64,000 nucleotides of DNA, taken from Oreocharis arfaki. Lineage: Eukaryota; Chordata; Aves; Passeriformes; Paramythiidae. The notes below the pieces were generated by a model. The model was given only the letters and a program-made list of their open reading frames with translations. It searched no databases and had not been told where the DNA came from. The stretch spans positions 215,065 to 279,064 of the forward strand of contig VZRR01010232.1 of NCBI GenBank assembly GCA_013398015.1. Reading direction: 5' to 3'. Below, one piece after another: positions 12,901-25,278 of this stretch (within the stretch, counting starts at the first letter, position 1; every line of letters begins with the position of its first letter). A program made the translations under genes and the position numbers.

Positions 12901-15900
12901 TATTTAGTGTACCGGAATTCCCAGTTTAAAGTAATCACAAAATTTATGGAGAAACGGATAAAAAAGGTTGTAAAATATCGATTTGGGGAAAATAATAACA
13001 CAACTCATCTATAATAAGAAGAAAAATGAAGCAATAATTCAGGTGTATTGAGCGGGTTGCTGCTGGAAGTATTGATCCGGTGCTTTAGTGTGCAACATCG
13101 CACCGAACACTGCAATGAAAGAACAGCACTGCATTCCCCTGCTCATTATTTCCCAGACACTATTGCCTTGTTACACAGGTCCCACAGAGCCTGGGCTGCC
13201 AGCAGGGAAAGAGAGGAACCCCGCAAATAACCACAAACCTGTAATATCTTAATGTCACAGTAGCCCCCTGGAACAACATGCAGACGTTGTGCTCCCGTGC
13301 TCCTCTTCAGGCAACCCTGGAGCGTGGCTCTGCTTGTTTTGCTCTTTGCTGTGTCTCATGTTGCCCAAGGTCTGTATAAATGGTTCCTCTGTGCTGCCTC
13401 TTGATAGCACATAATCAGCAATGGTGTCATTGAGGAAACATGCTTCCCTCAAATATTGACTTTCAGGGGCCTCGTATAAAAATTCCCGACCTCATTGCAG
13501 TGTTTCTCTACTGTGGCAATAAGCAAAAGTTGAAAATAGGACAGCAAAGGTCAGTGGAATTTTAAAACAAGTGCCCCGACATTTCCACAGCATTAAACTC
13601 CATCATGCAACATTGCATTTCTGTTTATCTGCTGACATCTGCAGAGGTACCACACTTGATTGTTTTGGCATAAATAATTTAGCAGTGAGAGTTTGATAAT
13701 GAGCACAGATAAGATTTACCTATGTAAAAAAATAGAAATAATTAAGAAGAAATCGTGTGAGGTTAAAAAAACCACTGAAGTGCTGTAAGAGGGCAACGTT
13801 TTCACGCTTGCGAAGGCAAAGGTGCGTCCTGCTCTGTGAGGAAGCTGCTCTGTATGTGCTGCAAACTTACTGCATCCCATGAACATTATCTAGAAATAGG
13901 AGCCAGACCAGATGAGCAAGTTCTGAACATGCCAGGCCTCCTACAAGTTTCAGCCAACACTGGAGGATTTGCTCTGGATCCTCAGCGCTGCTGGGCTCGC
14001 AAGGTTCGTCCTTTTTCCCCCCTTTAATCCATATAGCAAGGGGGGCAGAGTGAAGCAGACTCTTCTGCTCAAGGAATGGGGGGAAGGGAGGAAAAATAAA
14101 AGGAAGAAAATAATCTATGGCTGATGCAGAGGCCAAAGGAAATTGCTTTCTGTAAACTGCAGGGCCCTGCAGTACGAGTTGAACCGTCAATAGCGAAGCA
14201 GCAGAGGTTGCAGTGGCCGTGGTGTCTCTCCCAAGTTCTCCTTCCATCCCTGTGTGCTTTCCCTGGCCGAGGAGGGCTGAGAGATGTGCTGTGGCTGCAG
14301 CCCTGGCAGGTTTCAGGTCCTTTCATTTGCATGCTCGCAGGTCTACGCTGGCTCAGGAAGCAGAAAACGTGCAATTGTTTTCGTAACCTAAATAACGTTT
14401 CTAGTTTAGAAGCCCCAGGGGAAAAATCCTTGTCAGGCTGGCAGGCTGAGCTGGCATGATGATAAATGACTGAGGTGTGTGTTCTGACTCTGCGGGGACA
14501 CGTGGGGTGAAGGAAACCCTCTTCTCTTGCACTCTTTCCATCTCCAGTCAGGAAGGGACTGTTGCAATCTGAGATCATGCCGTTGCCTCTGGAAGGACCA
14601 GGCCTTTCCATTCACTGGAAGAATTATTCTCTAGTGACTTAAGGTGTTGGGGCTGTGCCTTAAAGCATCTTTTTAATGCCTGTGGGGTATTTCTGCCATT
14701 GGTGATTCCAGCCATAATACAGACAGAAAATGTGTGTTAGATCTAACACAGGGAACAACCATGGCATGGGGCGTCAGCAGAGCAGTTCAGCTGTTTCATC
14801 AGTTCACATACATGATCTTAGAAAACAGTTTGAGGTTTACAGTTATTGGCCAATGGAAGTTTTCTTACAGAAAAAAAAAAAAATTCCTAGGGATTTGTAA
14901 TAAAGTCTAAAGCTGCATGAAATTCATCAAAGATATTTTCTCAAATTTCTACAGAAATTCCCTGATAACTTTTGTCCCTTTAGATTTTGCAAATTTGATA
15001 ATTTGAATTTTTATGAAAGCTGGTTTTTTTTCCCCTGAAGTGCTACTTATGGTGCCAGATTTTTTTTTCTTAGGGAAATTAATTTTTTCACATTGACTCT
15101 CATAATGAAAATTCCTTCTGCACTAAAATTCATTAAAAATGTGTCTCTTTTGTTTATTTCGTACCTTTTTTCCCATAAGGTTTGCATATTTTTAAACATT
15201 TTAAGGAAAACTGATAAAAGCTTCATATTTACATACATTACTACCTAATTTTCACTGTATTTTTTGTTTAAAAAGATGCAAATCAATTTATATCCTTTAA
15301 GATTCAAGAGTATCCTTACACAGAAGCATCCAAACAACTTGGAAGTCAAGGAAACTCTTTAGGTTACTCGGGTGCTTAATTAAAGTAGGAATGTGATTGT
15401 CAACCATTGCACATTTTCATGGGGTTATTCTAAGATCCACAGAACCTTCAGTCCTTACATTAATTAAGTCTTGACTGCCTGACTCCAAGCATTTAGTGGA
15501 TTTTCCATCTTGTATTTTAATCTCCACCACCCCATTTCGTAGCTGTGCTGACCAATATGTTTGGTTGGGCTTGGGTCATCTCCCTGTTCATCCTGAGCTG
15601 AGCCCACTCCCTTCTCTGCTGGCAGCACTGGCAGGATCTCATCTCAACATTTGCTTGGTGCTGCCTTTTCCTACTCCAGAGCATCCTCCATCTCAAAAAC
15701 CTCTCTTGGACCGTTGCTGCTGAAGGAAGTCAGGGTCACCTTTAATATGATTTAAGATCCTGATATGTGTAATGTAGTTGTAGTTGTGGGTACTGAGGGT
15801 AAAGCCACGCACGGATTTGAGCCCCGCGCACCTCTTGGGCAAAATCAATATTATCCCTGTCTTCTCTTGGCTTTCATTGCTGCTCTTGTTTTGTTAGTTC

Positions 15901-18900
15901 CATGTAAGTATTTATCCAGGCCTTTTTAATATGGTCTGAGCAGGGCTGCTTTGCAGAGCACTCGGGCAGTTGCTGGTGCCTTCTGAGGGAGCAGGATTTT
16001 ATGTCCGCGGTGTTTGCTTCTTAGAGGCTTTCCTGTAACACGTGTCTGCAGCCTGAGTTCTTCTAAGCTCCAGTCTGGTAAAACAGAGGGGCTAGAGCAG
16101 GTATTATCTTGTTAAATTGCTCAGAGCTTATTTAGATAAAGAATTACTCCGTGCTTTTCTTAGTGCATTGTACAGCTGCCTTTTTTTTCCCCCTGCAGTT
16201 GTCTTTTTTTGCCTTTTTTACTTTGTTATTCTGATGATGCTGAAAGACAAAGAAACAAACTCCTCTCCCTAATTCACTCCAAAGAACGTACCATCTCTTT
16301 CTATTTTCTTGTTAAAACCCAATTGTGTGCAATTTGTAGGAAATTGAAACCACATTTTTCACTTAACTTTCCAAAATTAAAATTTATGGGGAAAAAGAAG
16401 CAATAAAGCAGTTACAATCTGGTCATCTATTATTATCTCTGTGGTTGGAGCAGTTCCACATTTGAAGAAAGTGACACCAAAAGTTTATCAAGCCTGTATG
16501 TATCAGTAATTTCACTTCTCTTATTATTTCAAACCACAAGAACTGCTGAAGTTGGTATTATGCACTTGGCAATTATCTTGGTGAAAAAGGACTTGGGTGA
16601 TCTATAAAAACAAAGCTTTTCTCCTAACTGAGAAACACAGGGCAGTATTCATCTTCCTTACTCATTCGTTTTAGAATATTGATGTTAAAATAAATTTAAC
16701 AAATTGTGCTCCTTAAGCTGATTTAACAGAACTCGTTGTGAAAAAGCTTAATTTTTCTCTAGATCTATTTCTATGTATGTGTTTCCCATTATTCTTCTGC
16801 TTTTGCTTTTGCGTTTCCCCTCTACTCTGAGAACAATGGGAATGACAGTCCAACGCCAGGAATCTCGACTGCTCCAGCTCTAGAATGTTAGTGGCACTTG
16901 CTTTAGTTTTCTCATTTTGCCTTTTTTGTCCCTGAATTAAAATCAAGCCAAATGATGGATGCCCATTACAATCAATTGTTTCAGACAAGCCACCAAAAGT
17001 ATTGTAGGATTCATTTACATTTAATCAAATTACACTTTATTTGCAATTCAGGGAAATGAGAACTCTGCAGTAAATCAAATATTTCCTCTCCAAGGGCCCC
17101 ATTCAGCAGAAAATATCCACAATCTCCCAAGCTGGTGCCTCAATGTATGTAGCAAATCTTCCAGCGGGAGGAGAGCTTGTGCCAACAAACCAACTATTGC
17201 AGTCTCTTTTCAACGTTTTTAGGGCTGTGGACACCTAAATATTTTCCAGTGCAAATGCAGACCTTTGAACAATGAATTGTGCAGTGGCTTTAAACCAGCT
17301 GACAACAGACTTGCACCTCTCTCAGTTCCATTTCACGAGCCACCAAGAAACAGTTGCAGGACTTCTGGGGTCCTGGAGTTTTGTACACCACGGGTTGGAA
17401 AATACTGCTTCTCCTCTGTGCAAGCTGTTGTGAAATGGGAAATTAATGACAGCCACTGAATGATGTTTTGGGGGGGTGGATCTTACATGTCTCCAAAAGC
17501 TTTCATGATGACTGGGAATAAATTAAGAATACAAATACATTAAAAAAAAACAAACAAACTTCAAATAGAATAAATTCTACTTGAAGGCAATAGTACAGGG
17601 ATGGGCAGAAACTGATTTTTACTCATTAGTGCCTTTTGAAGTTGAAAAGCTTTATGTGCTTGGAATGGGAGGTTATCATTGACTCACAGCTCCTTTCCTC
17701 TGCAGTTTACTGCTGAAATATTGTGCCCAACAGGCAACTCTTTTACCCTTGCCCAGCACAGCACAGAGAAAGAAATTTTGAATTTTGTCCCTTGTGATTA
17801 TTTACAGATTTAGTTCACTAAAACTTGACAGATTGCAGGATCTCAATGTCTCCTGAAGCTTTCAGACAGTTCAAACTGCAGGTCCAAGCACCGGTGAGCA
17901 GCAGCTTTTCTTCCAGTGGCAGAAAACTGTCTTTTGAGTCTCAGGCTTCCTTTGTAATTTTGACCCTGTTACCTAAAGTCAGAATTTTAATTGCATTTAG
18001 AGTCCTGAAAGTCCATTTAGGTGCCTGCTGGGATTTTTAAATAGGCATAGGTACCTAAATTTTACGGTTTTGTGGCTGTTTGTTCCCCAGCTCTGAAACT
18101 GAGAAATAATTCAGGACTGCTATAAATTACTGGGAAAGTGTGATGCCAAATAATGTGGAAAGAGCTCTTATACTGAGGCAAAAAACACTGCATAGGTTCA
18201 CAGCAAAAAGAGTGACTTCATTCTGAAAGTGGTGGAAATACACCTTCTTTGCTGGGGAAATATCCTGAAACACTAGGTCTCCATAGCCATAATCTGATTA
18301 AAACACAGAGCTAAAAAAATTCTGACCAAGTCATGTAATGTGTTCTTTAATCCAGTGAGATTTGAAAGCCTAAGAAATAATAAATAAAGATTTACATGCT
18401 TAGTAGTTGAATGTCATAAAAGTCAACCCTGAGTACTTTTTCAAGAGTACTTGAAACAAAATTCTGCCATCTGACACTTACACCAGGGTTCAGTGGGTCA
18501 GTTTAGCTGATGGTGAATGCTGCCTATAGAATAATATGGTATTTCACAGTATGAGAAGCTTTAAAACAGAGTTGGATTAGTCCCACCTCTCCCTTTCCAA
18601 TTATTTAATTTCACAATATTTGAATGTTAAGAAAAAGTGGTTTTTTCTAGTTTTATTCTAGGTGCCCAGGAGATGGTGTATTTAGTTTCTTTTTATTTGT
18701 GTTTCAGTACTTCATGTTTTACTTTATGCTTGTGATAAACTACTGAAATAGTAGTTTTTGAAGGGGACTCTGTTATGTTGCTGGTGTGGGGGGAATTGCA
18801 GAAGGAAAGGGAACAAAAGGAAATGACAGGTAGAGCAGGTGAATCCCATGGGAATTTTTTGCTTTTCTTTTGCTCATTCACTTTCGTTTCGTGCAACAAG

Positions 18901-21900
18901 CAAAGTTTGGAAGAAAAAGGTGACATTGCATTTCCCTTTGCTATTTAGAGAAAGCATCAACCAGTTTGCATGTCCTAGGCTTAAATATCATTGCTGTGTC
19001 TCCCCCAGCTTTGGCTTTGGTGAGCGAGGATCCATCTGCTCCAGCAGGATGCACAGAACCTTGTCAGAGTCCATTTGTTACTCCATCAGCTACAATTTAG
19101 ATTTAGTTTCAAGGACTGCTTTTACCACTGAATGTGTATCATGCTCAGATAGGGAAGAGACCACACAGAATGTAGAAATCAAAGCCAACAGAGTGAGAGA
19201 ACCCCACTGGTGGGATTCTCCTCGCTTGAGAGACCTCTAAGGTGTGGTCAGCCCCCTGGCCGTGGCCAGGCTCTGCAGGGCTGGACACAGCTGCCCGTGG
19301 ACATACATGAGCTGTCCAGCATCGACACAGGGCCTCCAATGCAAAACCAAAGTGATTTTCTCTGAGGCCCAAGATATTGGATATTTTTGCAGTCCCATCC
19401 CTGTCCCTGTGTGCACCTCCGTGAGGGAAGGTGTGCTGACAGAGAGGCTGGGCTTGGCGTGCACGGGGGTCATGGGAGAGGAGGGAAAATCTTCCCTGGA
19501 GCTGGGATACACTGCCCAGGAGAGCAGGAATTGGAGATGCCCCAGGGCAGTTGTGATGGAGCTGGTTTGGAACAGGAGCATCAGTGCATCCTCTGAGCAC
19601 ACTAATTAACTCTGGCAGCCAGGTGCTTAATCCTTCACACACCCAGGGCCTCTGTGAGTCTGTCTGTTTAAGCTCACTCTTGCATGGTGCTGATGGACCC
19701 AGAAGTGTATTTATATCATTGCTTACTGCCTGGAAAGCTGCAAATCAGTTCCTGATAAATATGCCACTTCCAGCAAGATTAATGCTAAATTCCTCCTTTT
19801 AGAGTGGCAATTTGCAAATTGCTAAATTAGATTTTAACATTCGAATACTCTTTTTTCTTGTCACACTTGCAGCATCTTTGTTTTTATCACCTGATGATAC
19901 TGTTTGTGTCGGTATTGAACTTTGAGGCATATTAATACAATACACATAGATTTTGGTGGCAATTTTTCATGACAACAGTTCTTATGAAATCTACTAGGAA
20001 AAAAAAAATGTGTGCAGAATAATGTAATCCATTACAGTGGAGTTTGCTTTTGTTTTGAATTGGATGGAAAACAGGAATTTGTTTTATACAAGAGAAAATG
20101 GCAATACTGTGCTACTTGGAAGGTATTTTATTGGTAACTTCAGAGCTGAGATCTGAGTTTTCCTATAGGCTGCCAATAATATCTAGAAAATTAGGAAATA
20201 AGTACAAGCGCATGATTATAAACTCATGTGATGGTAGCTGGTTATCCATCATAACTTCACATTTTTCACTCTATTTACTGATCATTTCAAAATCTTTAAT
20301 CTGTTTATTCCACCTCTGTGTTAATTAGGGAAATTTTAATATTTCCAGTTTAGGAAAAAATAATCCAATAACACTTAAAGTATTTTTTTAATCCTGTTAA
20401 AAGGAAGGTAGTTAATTCTGGTGAGCCCTGCTGGAGTGCAGGGGTTTCAGGTACCCCAGAACAGTGTTAGTTGGGCACAGGGGTGTGGTTACTGCTCTGG
20501 GGTGCCATCAGCCAGCTCAGATGTTTTGCTGCATATCCCAAACTTCAGTGACCACCGAAGAGCCAAAATTCATTCCTGCTGTAAATGAAATATTGGGAGT
20601 CTTTCATAACAGGACACTGACTTTCAGGCTGGCTCCTCACTTCCTTGCCTTTTACAGCTTCTTTTTGAGGTATCAGCTTTGTAGGCAAATGGTTGCACCT
20701 TGGATATTTTAATTTCCATAATCACTTTCACTGGTTTTCCGAGTATATTCTAGATGGCAAATTGTGAGGGTGGCAGAGAGGCAAGATGAGAAGGGAGGGA
20801 TATAAACAATTATTTTTGCTTCCTCTTCCCTTCTGCCTGTGAGGCTCCAGATTCCAGACCGGTGATCTCTCTGTAGGTGTGTTTGAGGATACTTAGCTCG
20901 TGTTTGAGGGCAGAGCTGCAGGATTTGTTGCTCCCTCTGTAATTGACTGGCAAGGTGATCTAATGCCAATAATTTAGCAAAAGCCAGCTCAGCCCCAGAG
21001 CCCTCGTTTTGTCAGGAGCACCAGCCCCTGACGGTGTTTGCTCATCACCTGCAGCACATCCCCTCCTTTGCTGAGCCTCAGGCAGCGAGGGACCCGGCAG
21101 AGCTGCCCATGGGGCACTAATGGTTTGCGGGTGTGAAGATGGTTAACTGAGCTGTGCATTCAATTAAGATGAGTTTCTCAGTTAACAGGCACCCTGGGAA
21201 GAAATGAGTTTCTTTCATTTCTGGGATTATGAGCACTTAATGGAGAAGACATATCAGAATTCTGCCTGTGCTGCATGAGATAACCCTAAAATGCAGCACG
21301 GATTTTCAACTTACTCTCCTAGCAAAAAAACCCCCAAATCCTTGCCAGATGAGAGGGAGAAATCGATGCTCGTGTGAGTTCTCTTAGAGTCAGGCTCATG
21401 GAGCTAAATGTAAAGTGGCATTGCGTGCAAAGTTGGATTTTACTTTATGCTTTTCTTGAAGTCTATCCCATTGCTTGTGACTTGCCTATTTAAAATTATA
21501 ATTCAAAAATGAAACTTAAATAATGTTTATGATATTCTTTCTGTAAGACTTACAGTGTGAGCAGAGTATCTGAAAGATGGATGGTTCTGACTAGAGCTGG
21601 AGGCTTGGCTATCTGATGTGTATATGCAGAAGACTAACTAAACTTCAGCCAGTGTCAGCGTAGTTTCAGAAAATTTGCCAGGATGGTTCTGCTTTAAACT
21701 GATTTGGAATCTTGGAAAAAATTTATTTAAGATGACTTTGTGCTGGACCTAAATGAGTAATAAGCACATTCAGGAGAAGCAAGGAAAACATAAATATTTC
21801 ACATCAGTTTTGCACTGACGTTGCTGAGAAATGGAGAGGAGGTTTGTGGGGATGATGCTCTGGTTTTGGGACTTCCCTTTGTGTTGCAGCTTCCATGAAG

Positions 21901-24900
21901 AATAGGTGATAACTTTTCTTGGGTATAATCAGTGCAGTAAAAAATAACTTGGAAATTTTCTTTGCCCCTTCTGATAGGAAAAAGCGAGGATATTTTGCTT
22001 CCAGTCCTGTATTGGTCAGGGTCCTTGCAGTCACTTCAGAGGGAGGAGGGAAATGAATTAGAATTATTCTTCTGAGCTTACTGTACCTTAGTCTTTGGTA
22101 GATGGTTCATGCCATATTACTCCTTGCTTGTTTACTGACCTCCTCAGCAACTCACCTTGGTTAATGAATTAGTTTCAGTTAAATTGCTTTCACATTTGGA
22201 TAATTTTATTTTTACCAGCGCCCAGTACTCCATTTGATTAAATTAAATCAAGCATGTAGTCAATCACCTTTCTGCCAAAAAAAAAAAAAAAGAGGCAAAA
22301 GAATAAGAAAAGTCATGGCTGTGGTTTCCCATAATTTGTAAGTTACCTAGGAAAGGAATAGAGGGGGTGTTTATTTGGTCCTGGGGTAGGGCTGGTTGGT
22401 GCAGGTAAGGCAAAAGCAATGCTGCATCTTTAAACAAGCTTGAATAAGGTTTCTTTAACTACTGAGCCTAACTCTGAGATCTCCCCTGCTGTGAGCCATA
22501 AGTTGCTTGTAGGCTTGTTCTAGAGAGTAATAAGTATTGTTGTTTAGCAATTGTGTTGTTGAAATTCAGCTCCACTATGTCTGACAGTATTTATCTAAAA
22601 TACTTTCCCTGGTGCGTGCTCAAGTTCCAGTAAACCGTGTCTTATTGTGCGACCTTTTCATTTTCCAGTGAAAAGGGATCAGCTCGTCAGATAAAAGCTA
22701 CAAGCTGAAGTACAGGAAAAATGCGTGCTCAGAAAATCCGAGCATGATTGAAAACAAGATGTGTTAAATCAATGCAGTTTATCGCCTGCCTATTCCTGGC
22801 AATTGCTGTTCTAAGCTCATTCTGAGCACACACTAGATGATAAAAGTATAGTGTCACAGTGCTCACTGGGGTGTGAGGGCAGGGAAACATGTTTATCAGA
22901 CAGGCTGGTATGATTTTTTTTTTTTTTTTACCCTTGATAACAGTTATTGTCAAAATTTTTGCAGGAAAAAAGCCCCAGACCCTGAACAATTATGGAAGCA
23001 GGTGATAGATCTGCTGCTGAAATCAGAGACTACTGAAAGCTCTCAAATTATGCATTTCTATTTAAGTGTTACAAACTAGAAAACAACAAACTCGACGGTT
23101 TTAATTTTAAACAATTTGCTGCATCATCCAGAGTATAGCCAAAATGGTCCTTTTCCTTTTGGGTGAAGCCTCACTGCAATTTCATGTAGACAAGTCAAAG
23201 CTAATATTTAGAAATAAAGGTGTTTGGAAACTATTGTTTTCTCAAGGGATTTAAAATTAGTTATGGAGAGGGATTGAAGACCTAAATTAAACCTCACAGC
23301 AGGTCAGCCCCTTCCAAGAGCACCACACCTATAATATTCATTACAGCCAGGCATAATTCATCTCATTTTTATGATTCAGCTCTACTTATATTTCCCTGTG
23401 AATCTCATTTTCAGAGATTTTGGATGTGATAGCTGGTGTTTTTCCAATTTTCTCTCTTGATGATTCTTTTCTGCTCTGACCATAGTGCACTTGCATGTCA
23501 GAAGTCTACAATTCTGAGAAACAGCCAAATTTAGGCTAAGATGCTTCTGATAGGAATTCACACAGGACACTGAGTTTTTCATTTATGCATCCCCTGGTGA
23601 TAATTATTTTTTTTAATAATCTGAAGAGATGATGAGAAATAACAAGGTTAAAAGTGAGAGAGGCATTATTCAAAAGGAGATATTTCTGCATACCAACAAG
23701 TTTCAACTGTGGTTTTCAATACTGTCTACTCCAAAGGAGTTTGTGAAGGGTGAAAAAAGGAAAAACGTCCTGTAGGTTATCCAAAATTATCCCTATGAAA
23801 ATTTTAAAGGTGTCTGCACCTACATTGTGGAATTTGAGAAGTGCCCACAAAGGGAAAAATGTTGAAAATATGCAGAATACAGCACGAGAGAAAAGGTTAC
23901 ATGAGGTGACAGTTTAGCATCTCCCACACTCTGTATGGTACATCTCTGCATCTGTTTCTGAGCCAACAGTTTAAAAATAAATGCTGTGTCTTTATTTTTA
24001 AAATGTTTTAAAGTAGTTCTAAATATAGATCTTATAAGTAACCTTATGCACCCATTATTTTAAGTCTTGGCTTGGATCCATTTCTGTGCTTGTGTTTATG
24101 TGTACACGTATATATTTATTTATTTAAATGGCCATTGAGAACCACCCCTTTTCAGTAAAATTTTTGCTGCACGCTCACATGCACTGCCAGAATGTGTCTG
24201 AAAAACTGGGAAATATTCAGATGTAAATTCTGTTCTTCCCCTTTTTATAATGACTGCCAAAGATGCATCAATTAACCTGGACGGCAGACGAAGTAACCAA
24301 CATGCTTTAATTTCCCTCTGGCCCTCTGTATGCACATCCCTGGTGAATTCTACCAGCCTGTTGTGAAACTGGGGTGTTAAAATTCCAGTGCCTGAAACTG
24401 GACTCTGTTTCAGACTCCCTTAAGGCCAAATCTTCCCCATTAGACAAGAGGTCAGTGCAGTCCAAGGAAGAAGAAGCTGTGAAGCTCACGAATTGTTTGA
24501 CTTTTTTTTCCCTCCCAAGCCAGATTGCAGGTTGCTAAGAGTGAACATTCAGAGTTGATGTGTTTGGAGAAGCCAACACATGATTCCTGCTAGACAGGTC
24601 TCATAATTGCATTCTGTACCTTCCATAAAAAGTTGAGGCTCAAGACATGCATTCCTTGCATCTTCAGCAGCTCCATCTCTGGCTGCAGAGAGTAATCTGG
24701 GTGGGAAGAGAATTGCTCCTCTGGTTCTAAGTTGCTGGAGAAAAATTGTTTTCAGGAAGAAAATATCATGCTGTCTATCATGTTTGTAATAACACTGATG
24801 AACACGGTGGGGCTGCCTCAAACACTGACCTATTGCATCTTTAGTTCAAGTAAAGAGCAGTCACTAGGGAAACACGGGAGATCTCTGTGTTAGGTTTATC

Positions 24901-25263
24901 ATTTGACTCACCTCTGCATTTTCCTTGTTGCTTGGCACACGCACGTGGTGTCTGTTGGGGCGTTACGTGGCAATAAAATGTAGGAATTACCTTTCGGATA
25001 TCTCTATTTCTAATTTTAAAAAAATGACATAATGTCACAGTTTGATTTTAGGAATGGAAATACAGTGCACAGGAGCATGTTTAAGTACCAAGACCAGAAA
25101 ACCAAGGAAATTCTGGGTTAGCACTGGAAGGGCCTTTCTAGCCCAGACCTTTCTGAGCAGGCTCTCGCTGTCCCACCCACTTCCATTTTCCATTGCTTGT
25201 GGGAATAAACACTCCAGGGAAAGTCAGTGGAAAGAAAACTTTAGAAAAAGCAAGACAAATTCA

Positions 25264-25278
25264 CAACAACAACAACAA
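25264..25278 (+). repeat. (CAA)5 microsatellite
   Basis: A perfect five-copy CAA run in the 30.6 kb intron. Confidence 0.85.

Noticed and set aside
14069..14611. 180-codon minus-strand frame overlapping a 111-codon + strand frame
   Set aside because: Overlapping frames on both strands in a GC-rich intron block, with no known motif. Treated as chance.
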